Shown piece after piece: positions 35,801-47,192 of a stretch of DNA of 64,000 nucleotides (positions within the stretch are counted from its first letter, which is position 1; each line of letters begins with the position of its first letter). Below the pieces are notes generated by a model. It was not told the origin of the DNA, ran no database searches, and saw nothing but the letters and a program-made list of their open reading frames with translations. The stretch is taken from positions 496,001 through 560,000 of the forward strand of contig CM056880.1 of the NCBI GenBank assembly GCA_029876055.1. Reading direction: 5' to 3'. Both the position numbers and the translations under genes were made by a program. This DNA comes from Madurella fahalii (Eukaryota; Ascomycota; Sordariomycetes; Sordariales).

Positions 35801-38800
35801 CGCGAATCACAACGCGGTTGCTAGTAACGCCAGGCCGCAAGCTTCTCCCGAGGAGGCAAGAAGCCGCATCAAAGAGCTCCATCAAATCATCGACAAGCTG
35901 GGGAAGAGCAAGTCGTTAGTGCGCAAGAACTATGCGCAAGACCTCCGGCGGAGCCTCGACGCGTTTGAGAATCTCAGGACTCCTCAGCAATTGGCCAGGC
36001 CGTTTCTTTTCCTCCGCAACCACTCAGCTACCAAGTCGGAGGTCTTCCGAACCTTTTCATCCTTGAAAGCGTCCCTGGAGCGGCCAACACTGGACATGTC
36101 TTCCCGGCGGGCCCAGTGGCTTCAGCTAGGGGGTCTATGGCCCGCCATCACAACGGTTACGCTGCTGGAGCAGCTGCGCTCGACAGCGAACCCGCGTTTC
36201 GGGAGTGGCATGCGCGGCGCACTCATCTCCTTCGGGCTAGCCGTAACAAAGCTTCAACGCGAGATGAGGCTGAACGATTACGTCTTGGCCGGAGACACAT
36301 CGCGGTTCCAGGACGAGGAATCCAACTTCGGCCACAGCAATTGGAAGCCTGAGGATCATACTGACTGGCTGCTGCTGGAGATTGACTCGAACCTGCTGAT
36401 CCGGCCAGACCAGGTTGACGTGGCCTTGGCCACCATCTCGCCTCCTTCAGGTGCAAACTCTGTCCTCCAGATGAATATGGGACAGGGCAAGACATCCTGT
36501 ATTATTCCCATGGCGGCGGCCTCGATGGCCGACAAGAACAGCCTCGTACGCGTCATTGTCCCCAAAGCACTTCTCTTGCAGACGGCGCAGTTACTGCAAT
36601 CTCGTCTCGGCGTGATGCTGAACCGTCATGTCAGCCACATTCCTTTCTCCAGGCGAACCCCAACGCATGAGAACAGCATCCGGCTGTATCATGAAATTCA
36701 CAGGCGTACTCTTAAGACAGCGGGTGTGATGTTGTGTATGCCAGAACACAACCTCTCTTTCATGCTGAGCGGACAGCAGCGAATTCTCGACAACAAAATC
36801 AGCGAGGCGAAACCGATGATCAAAGTGCACAACCGGTTGAGATCGCTCTGCCGTGACATTATAGACGAGTCAGATTACACCCTGGCCGCTCGCACGCAGC
36901 TAATCTATCCTTCTGGATCCCAGGTGCCCGTTGATGGCCACCCACACCGTTGGCAAACTATCCAAGCCATCCTCAGCCTTGTAGACCAGCACCTCTACGG
37001 CTTGGTGAACTCGTTCCGGTGCTCGATAGAAGTCGTCAGAAGACCGGGTGGCGGCTTCCCGCTCATTACTTCCTCCGTCAGGACGTCGAGGACGAGCTTC
37101 TCCGCCGACTTGTGGCAGATATCAGCAAAGGATTTGGCGACATCCTGCCCGTGAGCTCTTTCGACGGTCGGGAGCGCACGGCTGTCCGGGATTTCCTTTC
37201 ACTTGGCACCCGCAAGTTGAAGCCGAACACCTTGGAAAGGATCCGCAACCTGCGAGAAGATAGGCCGCAGGTCAAGCAAACCGTGTACCTCCTACGCGGG
37301 CTGCTCGTCAATCGCATCTTGATCATGACACTCAAGAAGAGATGGAATGTGCAGTACGGGCTCCGTCCAAACTGGGACCCGGTCGCGGTACCATACCACG
37401 CAAAGGGCGTGCCCAGCGAGCAGTCGGAATGGGGCCATCCCGACGTCTCCATCCTCTTCACATGCCTGGTCTTCTACTACGACGGCATCAGCGAGAGCCA
37501 GCTACGGCAGGCGCTTGCACGCGTGCTCAAGTCGGACGACCCGTCTACCGAATACGACAAGTGGGTGCAGAACTGCGACGATTTTCCCCCATCCCTACGG
37601 GCGTGGAATACGATCAATGTGGAAGACAACGCACAAGTGCACGAAATTTGGAAGGCTGTCCGTTACAGGGTCGTCGTCATCGACTACTTCCTCAACAACT
37701 TTGTCTTCCCTCCACATGCAAAGCAGTTCAAAGTGAAGCTGCAGTCCAGCGGATGGGATATCCCGCTCTTCTCCTCACAGCCGACCGGCCCCGCCGAGTC
37801 GAAGAAGGGGCTGCGGCCGCTGACGACGGGCTTCAGCGGCACAAATGACAACCGCACCTTGCTCCCTCTCACCATCCAGCAGGCTGATTTGCCGACCCTG
37901 TCGCACACCAACGCTGAGGTCCTGACATACCTGCTGCATGACCGCTCTCGCAAGTGCGAGATCATCAGAGACGTTCGGGGCGGCCGAGCCACGGAGCGCG
38001 ATCTGCTATTCATGCTGAAAATGCAAAATATCAATATTCTCATCGACGCTGGCGCCCAGATTCTCGAGATGGACAACGAGACACTCGCAAAAACCTGGCT
38101 CGAGATAGATACGCGGTGCAGTGCTGCGCTGTACTTCGACTCGGCCAATAAGCCGTGGGTTATCTCAAACAAGGGCCGCAAGACACCCCTGTTGGAGTCA
38201 CCTTATGTTGATGACCTAGATTGTTGCTTTGTGTATCTTGATGAGGTGAGTTTAATACCTTTTCCAGCTGCTCTCCTTTCCGTCCCTTTTTAGTTTTTTT
38301 TTTTTTTTTACCGCTTTCCTTTTATATTGCTATGGTCCTAACTCTGTTGCTAACCTCTCTCGTTGCCATAGGCTCACACCAGAGGCACAGACCTAAAGTT
38401 CCCGCTTAACGCTCGCGGTGCCCTCACCGTGGGTCAAGGGCAGTCCAAGGACCATACTGTCCAAGGTATGGACTCCGCATCCTCGCTCTTGTTGTTTTTA
38501 TTGCGGTTTCGCTGACCCCCAGGTGGATTTTCAGCCGCCATGCGGTTGCGCCAGTTGGGGACGACCCAGTCCATCACGTTCTTCATCCCCCCGGAGGTAC
38601 ACCAAGTCATTGCAGACCTACGGAGAAAGTCTCTGCGCGAACAGATCGACTCGTATGACGTGTAAGTAAAACGCTCAAACTCACATACTTGCTAGTGCGA
38701 CACTAATAGTGCATCTTCCCTAGGATCTGCTGGCTTCTCGACAATACCTGCGACTCTATTGAGCAATTGCAACCACTGTACTACTCACAAGGCATCGACT

Positions 38801-40298
38801 TCTGCCGACGAACGCAAGCCGCCATTGATAACCCCGAGTATCTCACAAATTCGGATCACCGGGCAAAATATGTAGCCGCTATCAGGCAGAACGAGCTGCA
38901 GACGCTGCAGGAGATGTACGAGCCCAAGACTAAGGGGGCCAAACATGGCGACCTCAAATCGTCTCACCCCAAGGTGGCGGCATTTTTGGATGAGCTCAAC
39001 CTCCGCCGGAAGGGTTTCCAGGATACCGGGCGCGCTGTTCACGGCTCCGCCCTCCAGGAAGTTGAGCAAGAGCGGGAAATCGCTTTCGAGGTCGAGGCGG
39101 TCCGACAGGTCAAGAAGCCAGTCCAATACGACCCCCTCTCCTTTCCAGGCCTCCACCGGGACCTCGAGCTTTTCACTCGCACCGGTCGACTGCCTATCGA
39201 CAGCCATGCCGTCTTGCAGGTCTTCCACCTGATTTCCACGACCGCTCTCGGCCGTAAACACAAGGTGTCAGCCAAGGGCAACCACGCGCAATCCAAGCTG
39301 TTCGTCTCGGTCGAATTTAAAAAAACGGTCAAGCTTTACACGCACCTAGCTCCGGACAATTTCCTGGTACGTATCTACCTGCTGAAGGATTGCGAGCCAA
39401 CCAACGGGCCCTGTCATGCTAACCAGACGAATTCGCAACGCAGCGTCCCGTCAGCTGGGTCCTCTGGAGCGCGCTGGTGGAAACGGCCGTCGTGCTGATC
39501 CCAGAAGAAGCCGAGCAGGTCATCCGCATGATGCACGCCAAGAAGACGCACCCCCAGATCCACCTCATCACCTACGCCTCGCCCGTCACGCGGAACATGC
39601 TGCCGTTCAACAACCTCACCTTCTTCAGCATGCCGCGCCTGCCCGACGACGGGTGGGACGCGCCGCAGTGGCTCAAGACGGAGCTCGGCCTGCTCGCCGG
39701 CAGACTGTACTTTGAGTGGCGCGAGTACGAGGCGCTGTGCGCGTTCCTGGGCGTGGTGCAGGAGACTTCCGGGCCGGGGTTGCCCTTGGACGATGATAAC
39801 GAGGAGGAGGAGGACGACGACGATGACGACGACGATGACGACCACGATGGCGGCGAGGCGGGTGGAGACAGGACGAACCCGCGCAAGAGCCGGCGCGCCA
39901 GCGTCAAGTCCTTCTCCCCCCGCCCGTTGACGTTCCTGCAGGAGTGGCTCGCCATCCGCCGCCACGGGCAGGACTTTGTCCATACGCCTATGGGCTTCCT
40001 GACCCAAGGCAAACCCTTGCAGGCGAACCATCCGTTCTTTGGCGAGGCGGATTCGGCGGCGCGGCCGGTGGTTGGTGGTGGGTTCGCTCAATCCACCGGG
40101 GAGGTGTTAGGGAGTAGCAGCCGTTGGGGAACCGTTCAAAATAGCGATTTTGACGATGAAGCTGTGTTTGATGGTGTCGATGACATGGGCGCTAATGTTG
40201 GAAACGGTGACGACGACGATGACAACGAAGAGGTGGTGTATGATGAAAGCGAGTGGTATATTTCGGATCTGTCGGAGAGTGAGATAGAGTCGGAGTAA
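29837..40298 (+). CDS. Giant DUF6606/DUF3638/DUF3645 protein, with two apparent frameshifts
   Basis: Ten exons: 29837-30177, 30247-32071, 32145-33343, 33406-33505, 33569-33743, 33803-38245, 38372-38465, 38535-38661, 38724-39366 and 39444-40298. The sum is two bases short of a full frame for about 3,267 residues, matching two places where the reading frame slips by one base (about 30740-30750 and 37060-37066). The N-terminus (FHHLALPQRLP...) is DUF6606-like. DUF3638 is in the middle, with MNMGQGKTSCIIPMAA near residue 2104 and IIDESDYTLAARTQ near 2235. A DEAHTRGTDLKFPLNARGAL segment spans the exon 6/7 joint near 2695. The C-terminus is acidic, with Asp/Glu runs. Databases often label this family ubiquitinyl hydrolase 1, but the motifs visible here look like P-loop and helicase boxes. 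Function is unproven. If the frameshifts are real, translation would stop near 30823. Confidence 0.85.
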
Positions 40299-41505
40299 TT
40301 CATGTTGCTGTTGATTTGCTTAGCCCTGCCCGGGCTCCAGGTTGTTAGAAAAAAAACTAGAGAACTTCAATTGCTTGCACAGGAACCATGTTGGCACAAG
40401 GCATATGGTGCTATCGGCAGTTTGGTATCTAGCGGACCCTGAACGTTGCTGGTAACGAGGCATTACGCTCCATCCCCCTGGAATATATCGATTTACGGCC
40501 AACGATGCCGATAAGGGTGACAACTACGCGCCCTGGACGTATACTGACCAAAGCTGGCAGACCCCGCTTTTTCCGTAACAATGCCAGATTAGTTCGCCTC
40601 TTCTTCCCGCCGTTCTTGTCCTCACTTGCTGCCGGTTTTATTGCATAAGGCTGATGGTGGAGTGGTCTGGGCTCGCAGAACCCCACGCATGCTACCGACC
40701 CCTTCGCTTGCGATCTCGGGAGCGACGGGATGCAGATGTGTGGGTGCGTCGGCTAGGGGTACGCGGAAACCGGGGCGTACTGCTGCCCGCGCGATGATTA
40801 GGAATGTCTGGCCGGCTCAAACGTTTCCGTTGCCGTCGACGGTGATAACAACGACGACGGAATTGACGTCTTCTTTAGTAAGTAGCACTATCACTACTAG
40901 TAGCAAGTAGTACGGAAAAATCAGGGTTAAGCACCGCAACAGTATCGGAGGAGGCGGCGGCAACTACTTCTTCAGACCGGGTGTTGGTGTTGGGATGGCA
41001 GGTGTGACTCATCTAGCAGGTTATGTGATGGGACAAAGATCGACATGCGAGTCAGCATCAGAATAGTTGTGGTCTTAATGGGCCCTACAGCGAACCAGAT
41101 ATAGATATCATGAAGTCTTGTTCGAAAGAACTCGAAGCGTCTTTACAGGACACGGGGTGGCGGAGCTGCGTGGGGAATGCCACCCTGGATATCGGATGAT
41201 TGGCAAATTTGAAGCAGATACCAAAGGCTTGTTTCGTTCGTCCGCCAAGAAGTGGACGGTCGCGGTTTCTGTCTTGAGCTCTTCTCTTGTGTCAATTTTA
41301 GGTAGTGTGAGGAAGGAGAAAGTATGGCGTATTTGGTAGTCATGCAAGGCTAGAGCACCACAGGCGATTGTCCAAGGTTCAGTCCAAAGAGTCGAGCTCC
41401 CAAAGGCCGTCAGTATATCTGCACCACCTGATCGGCCTCCCTTACTGTGCGGAAACGTGCCCCTTCCGCATCCACTAGTCTAACTCCTCCAACACAGATC
41501 GTTCC
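40299..41505. other. Intergenic, no gene recognised
   Basis: Downstream regions of two convergent genes. No supported feature. Confidence 0.5.
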
Positions 41506-42522
41506 CTAAAATTGCTTGGACGAGCTTGCCCATACTGTTCCTGTCCCTGTCCCGTTCAGACTCTCAGCAGGATTCTTCTTCGAGGACCAGTTCGTCATTC
41601 CTGATGGCAAGTCTCTCTTTCCCGCGCATGTGTAGCACGAGGTCACCAGCCTAGGGATCTCGGTTGCAAGATGCGTGTAGTACCCTTTCAACCCGCGGGT
41701 CGGTTTCATCCGACAATAGGAGCACTGAGGGTCGGGAGGCCACGCGAAGAAGTCGCCCGTAGTACGCATAGCGCGGAAGAGGGCCAGGGCGAACTCAGGG
41801 GCGTCTTCATCGAGGAAACGGTTGAATTCGGCGTTTTGAAGGAAATAGAAACGCGCCGTGTGCACAAAAGAGAGAAAGGCCTTGTGGATTGGGGATAGGC
41901 TCGCATCATCTGAACCGGGAGTTTCGGCATAGACCATGCGGATGGCCTCAAAGAGCTCGGGCAACCAGTCCGAACACGACTCGTACTGTAGTTGGATTGG
42001 ACCAAGCCTCATATCAAACTCGGCCGTGAGTGCATCGAGGGCGATCTCGGCAAGGGTCGTCAAGGCGAAGTAGTCGGCTACGGTGTACACCTCGTAGCAG
42101 GTGACAAAGTGAGTTTTCGCGCCCCTGTCGGGCTTCAGATTAGGGACGTCACAACCTTGTGCAGGCATAATCAGCACCATTTCCTGGAATCTGGAAAGCA
42201 GGCGGGAAGGGAGTACACACTGCCAGTGTATATATAGCAAAGGACCCAGTCGACAGCCTCGGGCTCGAAGTTCTCGATCGTGATTATTCCAGACTGGGCT
42301 TCCTGAAAACTGCCAGTGAGTGCCTTTTCAAACCAGACGCTGCGAGTGCAGAGAATGCTCTTGTGAAGTTTCCAAGTTCGGTCGCCACATTTGATCGTCA
42401 CATCTGAGAACAGACCGCTGCGAAGAAGGCTGGCCCGGAACGATCAGCGCCATCAGCTCTCTGGAGTAAATGCGCTCACCGTCGTACTTTTCGTCTGATG
42501 ACAGGAATCGGTTGCCCATCAT
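41506..42522 (-). CDS. BTB/POZ-domain protein
   Basis: Exons 42522-42488, 42429-42221 and 42155-41506 give 297 residues. Introns are 58 and 65 bases; the second has a CTGATT branch site and ends CACAAG. The first exon is only 35 bases (MMGNRFLSSDE) and joins to NLLRSGLFSDVTIKCGDR, the start of the BTB fold. The domain continues with WKLHKSILCTRSVWFEKAL, EAVDWVLCYIYTGS and, after intron 2, YEVYTVADYFAL, the classic BTB end. The C-terminal half ends with two CX2C pairs (CSYC, CYTC) that may bind one zinc. BTB domains dimerise and often link substrates to cullin-3 ubiquitin ligases; fungi have many such proteins of unknown target. Splice choices were set by restoring the BTB core and are plausible but hand-made. 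Confidence 0.85.
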
Positions 42523-43773
42523 GGCAGCTACGCGTTCTCAATGACTGTATTGATTTGGTGGTCGCGTTAAATTTAGGTTATTGGACGCTCTCGGGCTCCA
42601 GAGCATTGGGGCGGTGCGGGGTCGGGGAAAAAGCTAAGTACCTTAGGTACTGTACCTTAGTCTCAAGAAACTTTATCTTAGTGCCCATCAATAACGTAGC
42701 AAGATAACGGGAATCGTTTCGGTCAGAAGAAATGACTATTGGAACTATAGCCGAGGAAGAGGCGAAACGATGGAAGAAACCAAAACCACCAATCCAACCT
42801 GGCTCTGGGCTGATTACTCTTCTTGGTTCCGTACTAGCTCCTAGGGCAATTAGTATCTGGAGGATCCTGAGGCCATTCCTTGGCACCTGTAATTCCGACA
42901 GAGCCATGACTTCCCAGGCATATTCTCCCCTCTTCAAGCGTTACTGTGCCTGTATTGTATACCCGCGTGATGCTGCTAAGAATGAGCCTAGCGAGACAAA
43001 TGAAGCGGTCGGAGAGCAACACGTTGCACAGGCGGCTGGCCAGTGACCGCACGTCATTCAAAACTCGGGATAAATACCCCTCGACGAGCTGCGAATCGTC
43101 AATGGTCTGTCTATGTTGCAGACAAAGTTGCGCGTCTTTTCCAAACATGCATTTCTCTTATCGCTCAACTCTCAACGACAAGGTCACGCTCCTACTTTCT
43201 CTTCGTGGATGCTGACAAGGAAGCCAGCCCTCTTGCTTCCATCCACCTCGCCATCTCGCTCGGTAACAATCACCGATACCAAACAATTCGTCACAACGGA
43301 GTTGTTCCTGTAGTTTAAGGCCACCGGAGCATATCCCGAATCCAGAAGCAGCATGCACCAACTCCAGGGGCGTATGAGCGCGCCGTCGCGATTACTAATT
43401 AAATCGACAACGATACCTGAATTAGTCCCCACGGGCTTCTCCATCATCAGCGGATCCAGCGGCTGGTCCCCCCAGCGCTCCGACACCTGTGCCCGTAACA
43501 AACTCCCCGACTAGTCACAGCACCCTCTTCGCAACCCGGGACCATCCACCCGCCATCGGTTTCGCTGTACGCATTTATGCTCGTCAGCGACGCCGGAACA
43601 CCCCCAATTCAAATCTGTTTGCGTGCCAACTCCCCCTTTTGCCACTTGCCCAAAACTATGAAATCCGTCGAGTGACCAAACTCCCCATGACAGCTCAGAC
43701 CGCTGTAATGATAGCACGCTCGGTCGGGTTCTCCTTTGTAACCATTCCACACGATTCAGATTAACAATCAAAA
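42523..43773. other. Intergenic, no gene recognised
   Basis: A palindromic CTTAGGTA-type patch lies at 42634-42660. A 105-codon reverse frame at 43184-43501 has no known family features. Confidence 0.45.
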
Positions 43774-43886
43774 GGCAAGATGGCCGAGCGGTCTAAGGCG
43801 CCACGTTAAGGCAAACCCTTAATATGATCTTAACTCAAAAGATTCCGTGGTCCGAAAGGGCGTGGGTTCGAATCCCACTCTTGTCA
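43774..43886 (+). tRNA. tRNA-Leu (anticodon AAG) with 33-base intron
   Basis: Acceptor GGCAAGA (43774-43780) pairs with TCTTGTC (43879-43885), with discriminator A. The D arm has GAGCGGTCTAAGGC. The anticodon stem CCACG/CGTGG encloses TT-AAG-G and then an intron at 43812-43844. The intron contains CCTTAA, which can pair with the anticodon segment TTAAGG as in other eukaryotic tRNA precursors. The long variable arm (TCCGAAAGGGC) is typical of class II leucine tRNAs. T arm GTGGG-TTCGAAT-CCCAC. The mature length is 80 bases. Confidence 0.93.
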
Positions 43887-43890
43887 TAGC

Positions 43891-43900
43891 TTTTTCTTTT
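43891..43900 (+). terminator. Pol III T-run after tRNA-Leu
   Basis: TTTTTCTTTT begins five bases after the mature 3' end. Confidence 0.6.
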
Positions 43901-44153
43901 TCCTCTCTTCGAGACAGGTGTTGCAGCACGTTTGTAAGGCGTTGCGAGTGGGGAACGGTGGCTCAAGACTGGGCTAGATATTTTTGCCTGTTTTACTGCT
44001 AGGGAATGGACAGTATCCGTGTCTAGTTCTACAGCAGGTCTTCAAAAACCAGGGAGAATTTGTCAAGGCGTGGGTGGCCTGAATCCTGCGCATAGCTGTT
44101 CTCGTGCCTTTCGTGGGGGCGCTGACTATGCCCTAACACGGCTTATATGCTAT

Positions 44154-44960
44154 CTACTTTTCTTCCTTCTTCGGCTCGGTCCCCGGTATCTCCTCACCCG
44201 TCTCCTCATCCACCCTCGCGCTCTCATCCGCCAGGCCCTTGAACTTGGGCAGCCCATCCTTGATATCGACGACCCTCTGGGGATAAAACATGTGACACTG
44301 CGCCTTGAAGGCCTCCCTGCCCTCGGGCGTATTAATGCCTTCGATCAGGGTCGGGAACAGCAGGATCATGTTCCTCCCCTCGTCCATGATGGGCGTCCGG
44401 CAGTAGGCGCACTGCACCTTACACGGCAGATGGTGAGTGGTCGACTTCGCGGTGGGGTCGTACCAGCCCAGGTCGTGGTGTCCGTTGGTGAAATTGATGT
44501 CGTCCTTGTGGAAGATGGCTGCCCATTGGAAGGGGGCCTGTGCTCACGTCAGTCCCCCGATGGGCGCCCGTAGCAAGCGCGGACGGGCGAGACCTACCCC
44601 GTGCATTCTCTGACAGGTCGTGCAGTGGCAGTACTTGGAGGCCAGCGGCTTGTCCCGGCTGAGCTCATACTGCACCGCACCGCAGTGGCATTTGCCCTTC
44701 CACTTTACTGGGAAGTTCTCGGCCTTGTCGCGTATCCGATACGGGGCCCGGAACTTCCACTGGTCTTCCTCGCGGTTCGTGGACGAGCCAGCCTGGTACT
44801 GGTGAGGTTCTTTGCCGTCGCTCCGCTTGTCGCCATCCTCGGTTTGAGACATTTTGGCAAGGACAGGGGAGGTGATGATGGTGCGGCGGGTCGACGCGGC
44901 CGGGATGGGAATGCGCTTTGTGAGTGATGAGATGCAGAGTCTGGAGCGGAGAAGGAGCAT
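44154..44960 (-). CDS. GFA/CENP-V-type zinc protein with presequence-like N-terminus
   Basis: Exons 44960-44598 and 44537-44154 give 248 residues; the 60-base intron (GTAGGT...CTGACGTGAGCACAG) joins RMHG to APFQWAAIF. Zinc-ligand motifs are CHCGAVQYELS, KYCHCTTCQRMHG and VQCAYCRTPIMDEGRNM. It shares its domain with the gene at 11089-11538 but is longer and only distantly similar. The first 35 residues (MLLLRSRLCISSLTKR, then RRTIITS) contain several Arg/Lys and no acidic residues, and fit an amphipathic mitochondrial presequence. An internal Met (MSQTEDGD) could instead start a cytosolic form. The C-terminus is charged (DEETGEEIPGTEPKKEEK). Fungal members have no proven substrate; formaldehyde or thiol-adduct chemistry is a family guess. 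Confidence 0.87.
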
Positions 44961-45806
44961 AAGTTTCGACTTTCCTCACAAGGAAAATGCCTGTGTGTTA
45001 GTGAGTCGCGTAGATAGCAGGGGTGTCTCTTATGTTGGTGTCAGATTTGGTACTCTTATTCACGCAGACGAAACAATTCCGTTCTGGTGCTTTGCTCGGC
45101 TCGGTGAGTTCTGCCAGTCCAGGATATTTATGCCTTGGCGGCAGTCATATAGAGCATTTTGACATGTTCAGAAAAGTGAGTGTCGTCAGAGGCAGCGGAG
45201 CGTTTCCCCCTGGTGTAAGTGGAATATTGACGTCATGATTCAGCTGGCAGAGCGGCGGTCGGTTTGTGGCACAACTTTCTAGGATAATGTACCCTGTAAG
45301 ATGTGCATTTTCCTGCATGCCTTACCTAAGGCGGAACGTTATGCAAAATTTATCGGTTCCAACCTCACTTCATCCCCGGTTTTACAGCCGCCGGAGGCGT
45401 GCATCCCGGATTAGGGGTCTTCCCCGGACGCCACAAAATTGTATTTGAAAGGTGTCGGACAGCCGTCCGCCCCACGGAAATCGAGCCCTCGGACCTCGTT
45501 AAAGTGCCATGGAATATGACCATTGCGGCCCAATGAAAGCCTCCGCGTCCCATCCGTCGCGCGCGTGCCGCGCATCATCGACTTGGCGAGTCATCTTGCC
45601 GTTCGGACGTACAGCGTGTTTCCCCACGTTTATCCGGCTCTCCGAGGTCGCAAAGTATGGGAATATAGAGGCCGCGTGTGCGGTGTATCGAATAGATATG
45701 GGCCAGGGATGATTCTTTATCTGTCGAGCGGGTCCCCCCTTGGGTGTTGCTCGTGGACCCTTATACCCAAGTTCCCACTTGCACGACGACTGGGCCCACA
45801 TTCACA
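44961..45806. other. Divergent promoter region
   Basis: Between the GFA-type gene and the O-methyltransferase. It includes a CTTACCTAAG element at 45321-45330. No other gene is seen. Confidence 0.45.
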
Positions 45807-47192
45807 ATGGCGTCAGGTTCAAGCTTCGACTTGGTTAAAGCTGCTGAGACGTTGCTAGAAAATGCCAAGAAGCTGGCAGCGGCAACCGAGCTCCATTCTG
45901 AGAGTGACGAGTTGGTGCTGCTCAGGCGGAGCATCGCTCAGTCCGCCAAGCAGATTGCCTTTGGGACGGCGCCCCCTCTCGATGTTGTCAAATCCGACTG
46001 GGTCGTGGTATGTCCGCCCCAACACGCTGTCGCAAGCCTGATCTAAGCAACCTGTCCCTCTTCAGCTCGCCGACGTCGCAGCGTGGAACATCTTCTTGGA
46101 CTGGAAAGCTTTCGACCACATCCCCCTCCCACCAGATTCCATCTCGATTCACGACCTCGCACTCGCCCTCAACGCGCAGGAGAGCCTGGTCTCTCGCTTT
46201 GCCAGCCTCTTACTCGCCGTTGGAAAGCTTGTCCCCGGGCCGGAGCCAAACACCATCGCCCACTCGCGCATATCCGTCTTGTACCGCTCCTCCAGCCCCG
46301 TCAGCGCCCTCGCGACCGTGGCTGTTGGCAACGGCATGAAGCCCTATGCCAACTGGCCCGAGTACTTCCGTGAATATGGCCGTCGGGAGCCAGCTGGGCA
46401 GACGCACACCCCGTTTGGGTTCGCCTGGGGCCATCCCGAGCTGCCGCCGTGGGAGGTGAAGGCGCTGTATCCGGAGTATGCGACAATCTTTGCGAAGAGC
46501 ATGAAGAGCAGACAGATTGTGGGCGGGCATATGGCGGTTGCGGGGCCGGCGGCTTTGTACGACTTGAGTTGGGTCGGCGAGGAGGCTGCAAGGAAGGGAG
46601 ACGCGGAGCCGGTCGTGGTGGATGTCGGCGGGGGTTTGGGGCAGCTGTTGAAGGATGTTATGGCCTCGGTGCCGGGGCTCAAGTCGGGGCAGTGTGTGCT
46701 TCAGGATAGAGGAGAGGTGATCGAGGAGGCAAGGGCAACAGGGGATGAAGCTCTGCGTGGTGTGGTGATGATGGATCATGACTTCCACACTGTGCAGCCG
46801 GTCAAAGGTGAAGCCTGTCCCTTGTTGCAACCCTGTATCTGCTGGCTAATTATTTGACCGTGGCTGACTCATTCTCAGGAGCCTCGGTGTATCTCCTGCG
46901 TCGTATCCTGCTCGACTATTCTGACGTACTTGCAGCTGGAATTCTCCGACGGCTTGCAGACGCTCTCCCCGCCGACAATCCTAAAGCCCGCGTTATCATC
47001 ATGGAAGAAAGATTGCTGGAAACACCGACGCCGCAAAACCGCATCGTGGATTTGGTAATGTTGAATCTCGGCGGGAAGCTGCGCAATAGGGCAATGTTTG
47101 GCGAACTCGCAGCTGCAGCAGGGCTGAAGATGGTCGAGTTCTACACAAGGGAAGGCGACCCGACCTGCGTTGTGGAATGCGCGAGGCTATGA
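45807..47192 (+). CDS. SAM-dependent O-methyltransferase, class II (COMT-like)
   Basis: Exons 45807-46007, 46066-46807 and 46879-47192 give 418 residues from MASGSSFDLV. The N-terminal dimerisation region (DWVVLADVAAWNIFLDWKAF) is joined across intron 1. The SAM-binding motif is VVVDVGGGLGQLLKDV, then VLQDRGEVIEEA, and MMDHDFHTVQPVKGASVYLL across intron 2. This is the fungal O-methyltransferase family that methylates phenols and polyketides such as aflatoxin precursors. Where most members have LHDW with a catalytic His, this one reads RRILLDYSD: the His is Leu and the Trp is Tyr. It may therefore act differently or be inactive. No polyketide synthase or other cluster gene is nearby, so a role in a pathway in this window is not supported. 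Confidence 0.88.

Noticed and set aside
37030..37079. 50-base intron as an explanation for the second frame break
   Set aside because: Weak GTCGTC donor, and it would remove residues that look conserved; kept as the alternative to test.
43184..43501. 105-codon reverse frame
   Set aside because: Amino-acid make-up is plausible, but there is no family motif, signal or splice context to support it.
46210..46830. 206-codon reverse frame over the O-methyltransferase
   Set aside because: Antisense shadow; the forward frame has the SAM motif and matching splice sites.
45807..47192. O-methyltransferase as part of a secondary-metabolite cluster
   Set aside because: No PKS, NRPS, terpene synthase or P450 within the window; the FAD monooxygenase is 37 kb away.
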